The notes beneath the pieces were generated by a model. The model searched no databases, had not been told where the DNA came from, and worked only from the letters and a program-made list of their open reading frames with translations. Below are positions 35,601-43,402 of a DNA stretch of 64,000 bases, piece after piece; the stretch's first letter is position 1, and every line of letters begins with the position of its first letter. The DNA comes from Collimonas fungivorans (lineage in GTDB: Bacteria; Pseudomonadota; Gammaproteobacteria; Burkholderiales; Burkholderiaceae_D), in contig NZ_CP013232.1 of NCBI RefSeq assembly GCF_001584145.1, positions 4,712,001 through 4,776,000 of the forward strand, written 5' to 3'. The translations under genes and the position numbers were made by a program.

Positions 35601-36285
35601 GGATCAGGAAGCTGGCGCCGATGGCGTCGCCCAGGAAAATGTCGGCCTCGTTATGAAGCACGCCCAGAATCGCCCTGCGGACGTCGGGATAGGGCTTGAA
35701 GGTGGCCAGCGGATAAAGATTGTGCAGCTCCTGCTCGGACAGGTAGCCGGGCACGACTGCCATGCGCAGTGCGGCGCCAGGCTTGCTGGCGATGTTATGT
35801 TTGCCGATCGGCAGCACGATCGCGGTGCGGTTGACGGCATACGGGCGCGACAGGACGAAATCCTGGCCGGCCAGCTCGCTCTGGATGGTGTTGCCCAAGA
35901 TGTCGATATTGCCCTTGGCCAGCGCCATGTTGGCAGCCTCGCGCGTCGGGTAGCGCACGACTTCGACGATCAGTCCCATCTGCTTCGCCAGCAGCGCCAC
36001 ATAGTCTGCCGTCAGGCCATCGAAATCCTGATGGCTGTCGCTGAAATCGAAGGGCGGATGGTCCGGGGCGACCGTGCCGAGCCGCAGCATGCGTTTTTTG
36101 CCGAGCCAGCGCCAGTCGTCTCCGGATAAATTGAAAACCAGGTTCTGTTCAAGCGGCCGCTCGATGATTTGCAAGCGCTCGGCTGCCGGATCGGTATCCA
36201 GCGCCAGCACCGCTGTCGCGCTGCAATACAGCACGGATAGGAGCAGAATCCGGAGCAGAAACCGGAGCAACTGCCGGCACAACAT
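32626..36285 (-). CDS. BvgS/RocS-like hybrid sensor kinase
   Basis: A 1219-residue membrane phosphorelay sensor. Signal/anchor (LLRFLLRILLLSVLYCSATAVLA); two periplasmic Venus-flytrap domains (about residues 50-285 and 290-530); membrane helix (about 542-570, IAAGALLLILASLFWIAYL); PAS (about 585-700). HisKA has SHEIRTPMNAIIGM (His about 731) and the ATPase domain has GTGLGLAISRRL. Receiver: MTDCNMPVMSGYQ (Asp about 1022). Hpt: AHSIKGAST (His about 1155). This is the full unorthodox BvgS order. The ATG at 36285 lies 4 bases after the regulator's stop; upstream ATGs at 36303 or 36315 would overlap that gene. Co-transcribed with the response regulator. Confidence 0.93.
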   Translation of the reverse strand: MLCRQLLRFLLRILLLSVLYCSATAVLALDTDPAAERLQIIERPLEQNLVFNLSGDDWRWLGKKRMLRLGTVAPDHPPFDFSDSHQDFDGLTADYVALLAKQMGLIVEVVRYPTREAANMALAKGNIDILGNTIQSELAGQDFVLSRPYAVNRTAIVLPIGKHNIASKPGAALRMAVVPGYLSEQELHNLYPLATFKPYPDVRRAILGVLHNEADIFLGDAIGASFLIHKGYFSVLRTDGFAPVSNRDVGFAVQKQNTVLLRVLDTLLKAIPESVHRSMLQRWGVGLDFRITATPLVLTDAERKWIAQHPKVRVAVNGLFAPLTFYTQSGQFDGLVSDYLRLIELRTGLDFEVVRIDSIPDMINAVREGKAHMVGALLMSPERQADLAFAQPFLLNNLVLVARSDDTAITDLAQMNGKKLAIQGGNPMVPQLRKQYPGIELVLVDQAISAFEKLAQGQVDGTIQTQIATSYFIEGPFRGKLRIAAPVGEDMARLAMGVRRSEPELRDILNKVLRSIPPNDAIMLTNRWREKNDAEPSSWNTYRWEIYQIAAGALLLILASLFWIAYLRRQIAKRKLAERALGDQLAFMRAMIDDTPHPIYVRDLNARLIECNRSYLEAMGGERDQVIGKLLPESTVFPPETAQEFHAMYLQTMQDGIPVFADRDMAFGERHLRIYHWTLPFKDTRGKPAGLIGGWIDISEREQLIDALQLAKEEADEASRAKSTFLATMSHEIRTPMNAIIGMLELVLKRGENGLWDRPSIKVAYDSAKTLLGLIGDILDIAKIESGKLELVPERANLRELVEAVARVFDGLARQKGLTLRTFIDANAGVEVLVDPMRFKQILSNLVSNAIKFTQEGEVTIRLDVQEEKDGRLALQLQVSDTGSGIPQEEQAKLFAPFVQASATRPRSAESGTGLGLAISRRLAQMMGGDIALQSELGVGTQILVRFTVATVEPLGTQQQPATVVAPKLGRLRVLVADDNVANRLVLCQQLQYLGHDVESAEDGREALQIWRAGSFDLVMTDCNMPVMSGYQLAREIRNEADTRHCVIWGYTANAQPEEIQRCKAAGMDDCLFKPIGLDDLQRRLTVGLPHNIVDAKPKPADSLFDASSLEAMTGGNFALVSRLAKELINSNRNDSLLLIQRVTAADWLAAGDVAHSIKGASTIVGAQVLSEAAAELESLCRDGAADGDLRQAASVVLAEITHLEQSLESWLLEEAGET

Positions 36286-36289
36286 GGTT

Positions 36290-36916
36290 TCAGACCAGGC
36301 CATTGCGTCGCGCAATGTCGATCAGCTCCACCAGCGACTGGGCATGCAGTTTTTCCTGCAGGCGTGTCTTGTAAGTACTCACGGTTTTCGGACTGATCAG
36401 CATGCTGACCGCGATATCCTTGCTCGGCACGCCGTTGGCCAGTTGCTGCAGCACGTCCAGCTCGCGGTCCGAGAGACGCTCGATCAGTTCGTCTTCGCTA
36501 GTCTGCAGGCCGCGCTTGCGCTTGCCCTGGAACGCCAGGTCCGGGAAATAGCGGTAGCCGCCGAGGATGGCGTAAGTGGCATTCTGCAATTCGGCCAGCT
36601 GCTGCTGCTTGCTGATGAAACCGGCGGCGCCGGCTTCCATGCAGCGGTAAGCGAAGTGCTGGGCGCTTTGCGAAGTCAGGATCAAGATGCGGCTGGGGAA
36701 ATCCAGCGCTTCCAGCCGTGCAATCACTTCCAGGCCGTTCAGGCGCGGGATGTTGATATCGAGCACGATCATGTCCGGCTTGTGTTCACGCGCCAGCTGC
36801 ACCGCATCCACTCCATTATTGGCTTCCGCCACGATCTCATGGCCCGCCGCTTCCAGCAGGCCCCTCACGGCCATGCAAATCACTGGATGGTCGTCAACAA
36901 TCATAATTCTACTCAC
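36290..36916 (-). CDS. BvgA/EvgA/RocA-like response regulator
   Basis: A 208-residue NarL/LuxR-type regulator. The receiver begins MSRIMIVDDHPVICMAVRGLLEAAGHEIVAEANNG, with acidic DD and phospho-acceptor Asp in MIVLDINIPRLNG (about 53). Thr/Ser and Lys switch residues follow (ILTSQS, FISKQ). C-terminal HTH: LSDRELDVLQQLANGVPSKDIAVSMLISPKTVSTYKTRLQEKL. Start is GTG 36916 with GGAG six bases upstream. First gene of a two-gene operon with the hybrid kinase, as in bvgAS and roc loci. It is the best local candidate for the factor that binds the shared adhesion promoter boxes. Confidence 0.93.
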   Translation of the reverse strand: MSRIMIVDDHPVICMAVRGLLEAAGHEIVAEANNGVDAVQLAREHKPDMIVLDINIPRLNGLEVIARLEALDFPSRILILTSQSAQHFAYRCMEAGAAGFISKQQQLAELQNATYAILGGYRYFPDLAFQGKRKRGLQTSEDELIERLSDRELDVLQQLANGVPSKDIAVSMLISPKTVSTYKTRLQEKLHAQSLVELIDIARRNGLV

Positions 36917-36989
36917 ACATTACTCCATCAAGAAAACAAGAACACAAAACATACCCCTCTCGCCGCTATCTTGCTCTCGGATTAAGACA

Positions 36990-37056
36990 AATCCTACATG
37001 CAATTCGGCAACTTGTGGGGACCATGACATAGCGACAATATTTCAGGAAAAATCCG
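36990..37056. promoter_or_regulatory. Divergent control region with two adhesion-type boxes
   Basis: The 234-bp gap between the response regulator and the REC-EAL gene contains CAAATCCTACATG (36989-37001) and TTTCAGGAAAAATCCG (37041-37056). They are inverted relative to each other and match the distal box consensus. This suggests autoregulation and control of the REC-EAL gene. I could not fix -10 elements at the standard spacing. Confidence 0.45.
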
Positions 37057-37150
37057 ACGCACTGAATCGCGCCTCCCTACATCGTTTCTGCCGCAACAGC
37101 CGGACAATCGATTTATCGAAATCCACCTGTCAATACCCATAACCATCGTG

Positions 37151-38335
37151 ATGAACCAACAACAATCTATCCTCGTCCTGGACGACAATCCGGCCCAGCG
37201 CATGGCGATGCTGCTGCAGCTCGGCATGCTGGGCTACCACAACACCTGCGAAGCCGCCAACGGCGCCGCCGCACTGGCCCAGATCGACCGCCTCGAACAG
37301 CTCGACGTCGTCATCTGCGACATCCGCATGTCGCAGATGGACGGCATCGAATTCCTGCGGCGCCTGGCGGCGCACCGCCTGCGGCCGGCGATCCTGATCT
37401 GCAGCGCAGTCGAAGAAAGCCTGCGCCGCTCGGTGCTGTTCCTGGCCGCGCAATCGGGCTTGCCGGTGCTGGGCGATATCGGCAAGCCGATACCTACGCC
37501 CCTGCTGGGCAAACTGCTGCAGCGCCAGCCGGCCGCAGCCGCTCCCGCCGCCCTGGAACCGCCGGAGTTGCACGACGCCCTCGGCGGCCATGTATTCCTG
37601 GGCGACTTCAGCGCCTATTACCAGCCGCAGTACGCCCTGCACACGCTGGACATGACCGGCTTCGAGATCCAGTGCCGCTGGCAGCATCCGCTGCACGGCC
37701 TGCTGTCGCCCGCGCTGTTCATGCCGCAGCTCAGCGCCGACCAGCGCTACACCGTCAACCGGCATATCACCGAACAGGGCTTGCGCTTCATCTCCACCCT
37801 GCAGCGGCGCGACCTGACGCTGAACGTCTCGGTGCCGCTGGCAGATGTGCAGCTGCAGTCGGCCGGCCTGCCCGACATGGTGCAGGACTACCTGGAACGC
37901 TACCGCCTGTCGCCGGCTTCCTTGTCGCTGGAAGTCAACGCCGCCGATTTCGCCGAGGCGCCGCTGGTGACCATGGAAAACCTGGTGCGCCTGCGCCTTA
38001 CCGGCTGCCACTTGACGCTGCAGGCCGATCCAGCCAATCTGCCGTCCCTGCAACGCCTGCATGAGCTGCCTTTCGATCAACTCAAGCTGGATGCGCGGCA
38101 TACCCGGCCAAGCCGCGATCACGAAGACTGCCGCGCTGCCATGACCGCGGCGATTGCCAGCGCAGCGTCGCTGGGGATCCAGGTGATCATCGACGGCGTC
38201 CATAACTGGCAGGAAAACCAGGTGCTGCTGCACCTGGGATGCCAGCTGGGCAGCGGCGACTGGTATGCCGAAGCCATGGACGAGCAGGCGTTTTCGCAAT
38301 GGATACAGCCTGCCCTGCGCCAGCGCCTGGGCTGA
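37151..38335 (+). CDS. Receiver-EAL domain protein with degenerate EAL site (RocR/BvgR-like)
   Basis: A 394-residue protein. Receiver (about 1-125): SILVLDDNPAQRMAML and VVICDIRMSQMDG with phospho-Asp. The EAL-like domain (about 150-390) starts YYQPQYALHTLDMTGFEIQCRW. Active phosphodiesterases have an ExL motif, a DDFGTG loop and an EGVE motif. Here these read FEIQCRW, QADPANL and DGVHN, so the metal-binding and catalytic residues are largely lost. It probably acts by binding c-di-GMP or a protein partner. Divergent from the BvgAS-like operon; Bordetella bvgR and Pseudomonas rocR are EAL genes in the same kind of locus. A GTG at 37148 directly precedes the chosen ATG. Confidence 0.85.
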   Translation: MNQQQSILVLDDNPAQRMAMLLQLGMLGYHNTCEAANGAAALAQIDRLEQLDVVICDIRMSQMDGIEFLRRLAAHRLRPAILICSAVEESLRRSVLFLAAQSGLPVLGDIGKPIPTPLLGKLLQRQPAAAAPAALEPPELHDALGGHVFLGDFSAYYQPQYALHTLDMTGFEIQCRWQHPLHGLLSPALFMPQLSADQRYTVNRHITEQGLRFISTLQRRDLTLNVSVPLADVQLQSAGLPDMVQDYLERYRLSPASLSLEVNAADFAEAPLVTMENLVRLRLTGCHLTLQADPANLPSLQRLHELPFDQLKLDARHTRPSRDHEDCRAAMTAAIASAASLGIQVIIDGVHNWQENQVLLHLGCQLGSGDWYAEAMDEQAFSQWIQPALRQRLG

Positions 38336-38362
38336 ACTGCCGCAGCTGCTTCAGTTACTGCT

Positions 38363-38983
38363 TCAGTTTGCCGGGCCATGCACGCCCGACAGCTGAGATT
38401 CCAGCTGGCGGATATTGCGCTGCAGCTGGTCCAGCTGGATCTGGTACGCCCGGCGTTCGATTTCCGAAGCCCTGGCCTGGCTCTGCGCCGCTTGCCGCCC
38501 TTGCTGGATGCGCGCCTGCTCGCTCTGCATGATTTGCATGTCCGTATTCAAGGCCGCCAGGCGCGCTTCGCTTTCCTGCTTCGAGCGCTCCAGCGCCTGG
38601 CTTTGCGCGTTCAGGACCTGCAGCCGGATTTCTTCGCCGGCCCAGTCGGCGCTGCGCTGCGACAATTGCACGTAGCTGCGTTCGGCCAGCGCCAGGTTGT
38701 CGAAGCGCAGCACCCGCCACAAACTTTTCTGGTTCAGCAGCGCCACGTAAAACACCGGGGCGTTGTCGGCCATCAGCAGCGTCGTGCCGTATTCGCCGCT
38801 GTAGCTGGTGCGCAGCTCGCGCACCGACTTGTTATTCAATCTCTGCTTGAGTTCAGCCAGCGAACCGGGGCTGGCGGCAGGCACGCCGTTGGCGGCCGCC
38901 ATGGCCGGCATCGCGCCTGCCGCCAGGGCGGCGCCGCTTAACGGCGCCAGCCCGAGCAGGGCAAGGCAGATGATCTTGTTCAT
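38363..38983 (-). CDS. DUF2968-like periplasmic coiled-coil protein
   Basis: A 206-residue secreted protein. Signal peptide MNKIICLALLGLAPLSGAALA is followed by a conserved patch (SVRELRTSYSGEYGTTLLMADNAPVFYVALLNQKSLWRVLRFDNLALAERSY) typical of DUF2968. A long coiled coil follows (about residues 105-195: LQVLNAQSQALERSKQESEARLAALNTDMQIMQSEQARIQQGRQAAQSQ). ATG 38983 has GAAG six bases upstream; in-frame ATG 38995 and 39013 are alternatives. Convergent with the REC-EAL gene and upstream in orientation from nothing obvious. Function unknown. Confidence 0.75.
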   Translation of the reverse strand: MNKIICLALLGLAPLSGAALAAGAMPAMAAANGVPAASPGSLAELKQRLNNKSVRELRTSYSGEYGTTLLMADNAPVFYVALLNQKSLWRVLRFDNLALAERSYVQLSQRSADWAGEEIRLQVLNAQSQALERSKQESEARLAALNTDMQIMQSEQARIQQGRQAAQSQARASEIERRAYQIQLDQLQRNIRQLESQLSGVHGPAN

Positions 38984-39076
38984 GGAAAACTTCATCGATG
39001 GCCTGGATCGCATTCTTATCTCCGGAAATCAGTTGATACAACTATTCGTTTTTGCATAAATCATGCGCCGCGCACC

Positions 39077-39149
39077 GCGTGGGCAAGAAAACCTTGCCCA
39101 CCCTACGATTTCGTTCATTGCCCGTAGGGTGGGCACCTGTGCCCACGCG
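39077..39149. repeat. GTAGGGTGGGCA inverted pair
   Basis: Copies at 39077-39106 and 39124-39149, 30 bp past the tolC-like stop codon. Confidence 0.8.
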
Positions 39150-39180
39150 GACGTTACGCCGCGCGCTGGACCGTCGCCCA

Positions 39181-41985
39181 TCATTTAGGCTGCGGTCCAC
39201 GCAGCCAGCTGGCCAGCTGGCCGGCGCCGGTATATTCCTGCAAGATCGACTGGTAGCCGTCGAAACGGCTGGCGATCTCGCTGACCCGGTTGTTGTAGTG
39301 GTCGCTCTCGGCCGACAGCACGTCGAGCAAAGTGCGTTTGCCAAGGTGGTACCACTGCTCGAAGAAGGCCTTGCGCACGCCGTCGGTTTCGCCGGTCAGG
39401 TTGTGATACAGGTCGGCGCGTTGCAGCGACGTCCTGGCATTCTGGTCGGCGTTGCGCACCTTGTATTCCAGGTCCAGCAGCTGCTGGCCTTTCTTTTCGC
39501 GGCTGGCGGCGGCGCGCTGCGAAGCTGCTGCCTGCTGCGCGCGTCCCGAACCGCCGCGGAAGGCGGCCCAGTTGATCGACAGCATGGTCTGCACCGGCTG
39601 CTCGCGTCCCAGCGTATCGCGCGCTGTGCTCTTGTTGACCACCCAGTTCAGGGCCGGCTTGGACGAAGCCTTGATAGCGTCAACATTGAGGTCGGCGGCA
39701 TCGGCTTCGGCTTCGGCCTGCTTGATCGACGGATGGTCGTTGATGGTCGCCAGCATGGCAGGCAAATTAGCCGGCTGCAGCGGCCACACGCGGCCCGGCA
39801 GCGCCGGGATAGGCGCATCGCCGATCAGCTTGCGGATGTTCAGTTCGAATTCCTGCACCTTGGCCGCCACGCTGTCGCGGTTCGATTCCGCCTGCAGCAG
39901 GCGCGCCTTGGCCTGGGTCAGTTCGCTGCCGCGGCCGCGGTCGACCTCGACGATTTCCTTGAGCATGCTGACCAGCATGCCCATGCGCTCCACGTATTGC
40001 TGGCTGATGTCGACGGTCAGGCGGTTTTTCGCCAGTTCGGTCAGGTTGCTGGCCACCGTGAACGCCGAATTCTCAAGCTCCGCCTCGTAGCGCTGGCGCG
40101 TAGCCACGGCCAGCTGTTCGCGGCTGGCGATGGTTTTCTTGTTCTGGCCCCAGTCGAATACCGTGGTAGTCAGGCTCAGGTTGACGCCAGCGCTGCTGTT
40201 GTCGTTGTTGGCGCTGCCGCCGCCAAGCGCGACTGCCTTGGAATTGGTGCCGACATTCAATTGCGGCCAGCGCTGTCCCTTGGTCTCGTCGACGTCGGCC
40301 AGCGCGGCTTCGTATTCTGCATAAGCCTGGCGCACCAGCGGGCTGTTCTGCGCCGCCTGTTCGACTGCGCGGTACATCACCTGGCGCAAGCCGGCTTCGT
40401 TCATGGTCGGCACCAGTTTTTCATTGTCGGTATCGCCAGCAGCCGTCAGCCATTGCGAAAAGCGCGAGCTGGCTGCATCGGCGACCTTGGTCTGCGTCGC
40501 ATTCAAGGGTTTGACCGGCATAGGTTTGCCTGTCACGGCAGCCGGGCTTGCGCTTGCAGTATGCATCGTGAGATCTTCGTCGTTGCCTGACGCCAGGCGC
40601 GACGGCATCGTCAGGTTGAGCGGCGCACGGCCAGCCGGCTTCGACGGCGCAGGCGCCATTTGGGCTGCTTTCGTTGCCAGAGCCAGCGTCGCGGCTTCAG
40701 CCTGCTCGTCCAATGCAGCTTGCTTCGCCATTTCAGCTTGCTTTACTGTTTCAGCGTGCTTTGCCTGCTTCGCCAATTCGGCTTGCTTTGCCATTTCGGC
40801 TTGCTTTGCCATTTCGGCTTGCTTTGCCAATTCGGCTTGCTTCGCCAATTCGGCTTGCTTCGCCAATTCGGCTTGCTTCGCCATTTCAGCTTGCTTTGCC
40901 ATTTCAGCTTGCTTTGCCATTTCAGCTTGCTTTGCCATTTCAGCTTGCTTTGCCAATTCAGCTTGCTTTGCCAATTCAGCTTGCTTTGCCAATTCAGCTT
41001 GCTTTGCCAATTCAGCTTGCTTTGCCAATTCAGCTTGCTTTGCCAATTCAGCTTGCTTTGCCAATTCAGCTTGCTTTGCCAATTCAGCTTGCTTTGCCAA
41101 TTCAGCTTGCTTTGCCAATTCAGCTTGCTTTGCCAATTCAGCTTGCTTCGCCAATTCGGCTTGCTTCGCCAATTCGGCTTGCTTCGCCAATTCGGCTTGC
41201 TTCGCCAATTCGGCTTGCTTCGCCAATTCGGCTTGCTTCGCCAATTCGGCTTGCTTCGCCATTTCGGCTTGCTTTGCCATTTCGGCTTGCTTCGCTGCTT
41301 GAGCATCCCTCGCCGCCTGGGCTTTCTGGGCTGCTTGGGCTGCCTTGATAGATGCTGCCGACGGCGGGGCGGCCGGGATCAGCGTCACGAAAGACGGCGC
41401 TGGCGGCGTTTCGGGCACCGGTGGAGAAATCGACGGTGTTGCTACTACCGGTGTAGCGACCTGCCGTGCCGGCGCCGGAGCGGCCGCCACGGTCGGGGCT
41501 GGCGGTGTAACCGGTGCGGGCAGCGGCACTGGCTTGTTTTTACCCAATGCGGCACGAGCGGAACTCTTTTCCGGCGGCGCGCTGGCGGGAATCAGGGTCA
41601 CCAGCGTCGGCGCCATGACTGCCGGCGCGGCGGCTGGCCGTACCGGCAACGGCAGGGCAGAAACATTTTCAGCCATGCGCATCGGTTCCAGCGGCGCAGG
41701 TTTTTTCTGCGCCGTCACCGCGACGGTGCGGGCTGGCGCTGGAGCGGCAACATGGACCTGCGGCGCAGGCGCAGCAACAACCGGCTGGCTGGCGCGCAGG
41801 ACGGGCGCCGGAGCGGCCGCTGCAACGGGCTGGGGCGCGGCGACGACAGGCGTCGCCACCTGCACTTCGCTGGCCCACTCCAGCAGCGGACGCTGTATCG
41901 TCAGCTGCTGTGCATGCAAAGGCTCCAGGCCGGCGACCGCACTCAGGCAGCCGCCAATCGCCAGGCAAATTGGACGGAGTTTCAT
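39181..41985 (-). CDS. TolC-family type I secretion outer-membrane channel with long AKQAEL repeat region
   Basis: A 934-residue protein, twice the usual TolC length. Signal peptide MKLRPICLAIGGCLSAVAGLEPLHA; Pro/Ala-rich stretch (about 25-225); 29 tandem AKQAE[L/M] hexapeptides (about 231-405); a linker; then a TolC/LapE-type channel domain (about 525-934: LRQVMYRAVEQAAQNSPLVRQAYAEYEAALADVDETKGQRWPQLNV, then LPGRVWPLQPANLPAM). ATG 41985 has AGAGG upstream and lies 4 bases after the HlyD-type gene stop. It is third in the exporter operon ABC-HlyD-TolC. The repeat region should be a long charged helix in the periplasm, like that of TolA. Confidence 0.88.
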   Translation of the reverse strand: MKLRPICLAIGGCLSAVAGLEPLHAQQLTIQRPLLEWASEVQVATPVVAAPQPVAAAAPAPVLRASQPVVAAPAPQVHVAAPAPARTVAVTAQKKPAPLEPMRMAENVSALPLPVRPAAAPAVMAPTLVTLIPASAPPEKSSARAALGKNKPVPLPAPVTPPAPTVAAAPAPARQVATPVVATPSISPPVPETPPAPSFVTLIPAAPPSAASIKAAQAAQKAQAARDAQAAKQAEMAKQAEMAKQAELAKQAELAKQAELAKQAELAKQAELAKQAELAKQAELAKQAELAKQAELAKQAELAKQAELAKQAELAKQAELAKQAELAKQAELAKQAELAKQAELAKQAEMAKQAEMAKQAEMAKQAEMAKQAELAKQAELAKQAELAKQAEMAKQAEMAKQAELAKQAKHAETVKQAEMAKQAALDEQAEAATLALATKAAQMAPAPSKPAGRAPLNLTMPSRLASGNDEDLTMHTASASPAAVTGKPMPVKPLNATQTKVADAASSRFSQWLTAAGDTDNEKLVPTMNEAGLRQVMYRAVEQAAQNSPLVRQAYAEYEAALADVDETKGQRWPQLNVGTNSKAVALGGGSANNDNSSAGVNLSLTTTVFDWGQNKKTIASREQLAVATRQRYEAELENSAFTVASNLTELAKNRLTVDISQQYVERMGMLVSMLKEIVEVDRGRGSELTQAKARLLQAESNRDSVAAKVQEFELNIRKLIGDAPIPALPGRVWPLQPANLPAMLATINDHPSIKQAEAEADAADLNVDAIKASSKPALNWVVNKSTARDTLGREQPVQTMLSINWAAFRGGSGRAQQAAASQRAAASREKKGQQLLDLEYKVRNADQNARTSLQRADLYHNLTGETDGVRKAFFEQWYHLGKRTLLDVLSAESDHYNNRVSEIASRFDGYQSILQEYTGAGQLASWLRGPQPK
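40772..41293. repeat. 29 tandem copies of an 18-bp coding repeat
   Basis: Uninterrupted 18-bp period from 40772 to 41293. Units encode AKQAEL or AKQAEM on the minus strand. Two synonymous variants are patterned: outer units read TTCGCCAATTCGGC (plus strand), and an inner block of about 15 units (about 40880-41150) reads TTTGCCAATTCAGC. This indicates recent internal amplification. Frames are open on both strands here as a by-product. Confidence 0.95.
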
Positions 41986-41989
41986 GATC

Positions 41990-43237
41990 TCACCTCTCCC
42001 GGAAGGCTTCACGCGCCTTGAACACCGGTTTCAGCAGGTAATCCAGGATGGTTTTCTCACCAGTGCGGATTTCCATCGTGGCCGTCATGCCGGGAATGAT
42101 CGGCAAGCGCTTGCCGCCTGCCTCCAGGTAGCTGCTGTCGGTCAGCACCTGCACCCGGTAATAAGTGGCATCGCGGCCGGCCGCGGCCTTGGCGTCGTCC
42201 GTCAGCGTATCGGGGCTGATCAGTTCCACGGTGCCCTTGAGGCCGCCGTACACGCCGTATTCATAGGCCGAGACTTTCACGGTGGCGGGCAGGCCCGGCC
42301 GCAGGAAGGCGACGTCGGCCGGCTTGATCTTGCCTTCGACCAGCAACTGGTCTTCCAGCGGCACGATTTCCATGATGTGTTCGCCCGGCTGGATCACGCC
42401 GCCTATGGTGTTGACCTTGATGTTCTTGATGGTGCCGCGCACCGGCGCCAGCACCGTGGTGCGCTCGACGATATCGGCGCGCCCGACCAGGTTCTCTGTG
42501 GTCTGCGACAGTTCCTGTTCCAGCTTGCTCAGCTCGGAATTGGCGTCGGCCTGGTACTTGTTGCGCCGTTCCACCATCTGCGATTTCAGTTCGTTGGCCT
42601 GGCGCCGCATGCGCAGGATTTCCACTTCAGACACCAGGCCCTTGGCTGCCAACGGCTCGGCCAGGCCGATTTCCCTGGCGCTCAGGTTGTAGCTGTTCTG
42701 CAGCGACGACAAACTGTCGTCCAAGGCGTGGCGACGGGCGTTATAGGCTAGCGTTTCCTGCTGCACCACGGCCGGATCTTTCTTGACGATGTCGGGGAAC
42801 ACCAGCGGTTGCTGGTAAGCTTCGGCGCGCAGGCGGGCGATCGAGCCTTCCAGGCCGATCTGCTTGGAGAGCGCTTCGCGATAGCTGGCCTGGGCCCGGG
42901 TCGGATCGATCTTGAGCAGGATCTGCCCCTTCTCGACGATGCCGCCTTCGCGCACATCCATTGCTGCCAGGATCCCGCCTTCCAGGCTCTGGATCACCTG
43001 CTCGCGACTCTTGGAAATGATCTTGGCTTCGCCTTGGGTGATCTCCTCGACCTTGGCGAATTTCGCCCAGGTCAGGCCGACCACCATGACTACCGCGATC
43101 AGGTACAGGATAGCTTTCGAACCCGGCGTAGTCTGGGTCAGCAGCGATTCCCGCAGATCGTTCATGAACGCCGCGTCGCCCGGCTGCAGCTGGGCAGCAT
43201 CGGGCTTGCTTCGTCGAATCCATTGCATCCATTTCAT
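41990..43237 (-). CDS. HlyD-family type I secretion adaptor (LapC-like)
   Basis: A 415-residue membrane fusion protein linking ABC transporter and TolC-type channel. N-terminal membrane helix (ILYLIAVVMVVGLTWAKFA) is followed by the lipoyl half EEITQGEAKIISKSREQVIQSLEGGILAAMDVREGGIVEKGQILLKIDPT and long helical hairpins (about 105-265). The second lipoyl half is VLAPVRGTIKNIKVNTIGGVIQPGEHIMEIVP, and a C-terminal beta domain ends PIIPGMTATMEIRTGEKTILDYLLKP. AAAGG precedes ATG 43237. Middle gene of the operon; a repeat pair lies between it and the ABC gene. Confidence 0.93.
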   Translation of the reverse strand: MKWMQWIRRSKPDAAQLQPGDAAFMNDLRESLLTQTTPGSKAILYLIAVVMVVGLTWAKFAKVEEITQGEAKIISKSREQVIQSLEGGILAAMDVREGGIVEKGQILLKIDPTRAQASYREALSKQIGLEGSIARLRAEAYQQPLVFPDIVKKDPAVVQQETLAYNARRHALDDSLSSLQNSYNLSAREIGLAEPLAAKGLVSEVEILRMRRQANELKSQMVERRNKYQADANSELSKLEQELSQTTENLVGRADIVERTTVLAPVRGTIKNIKVNTIGGVIQPGEHIMEIVPLEDQLLVEGKIKPADVAFLRPGLPATVKVSAYEYGVYGGLKGTVELISPDTLTDDAKAAAGRDATYYRVQVLTDSSYLEAGGKRLPIIPGMTATMEIRTGEKTILDYLLKPVFKAREAFRER

Positions 43238-43315
43238 AACTACACCTTTTGTCCAAATATTCCGTTAATTGATTGCGCGGCAGCTGCCGCTTTTTCTTGT
43301 TCGTCCAATGCCCTC

Positions 43316-43402
43316 GTAGAGTGGGCACAAGGTGCCCACGCGGGAATTTTCTACATGTACATACCTGTTCCGGTCATGCGTGGGCACGGGTGCCCACCCT
43401 AC
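43316..43402. repeat. GTAGGGTGGGCA inverted pair
   Basis: Copies at 43316-43342 and 43378-43402. The second supplies the stop codon of the ABC transporter gene (CTA at 43399-43401). Confidence 0.8.

Noticed and set aside
40403..42021. Plus-strand open frames over the hexapeptide array (FANSACFANSAC and LLCQFSLLCQF repeats)
   Set aside because: An 18-bp repeat without stops keeps several frames open automatically. The minus-strand frame has a signal peptide, ribosome-binding site and TolC domain.
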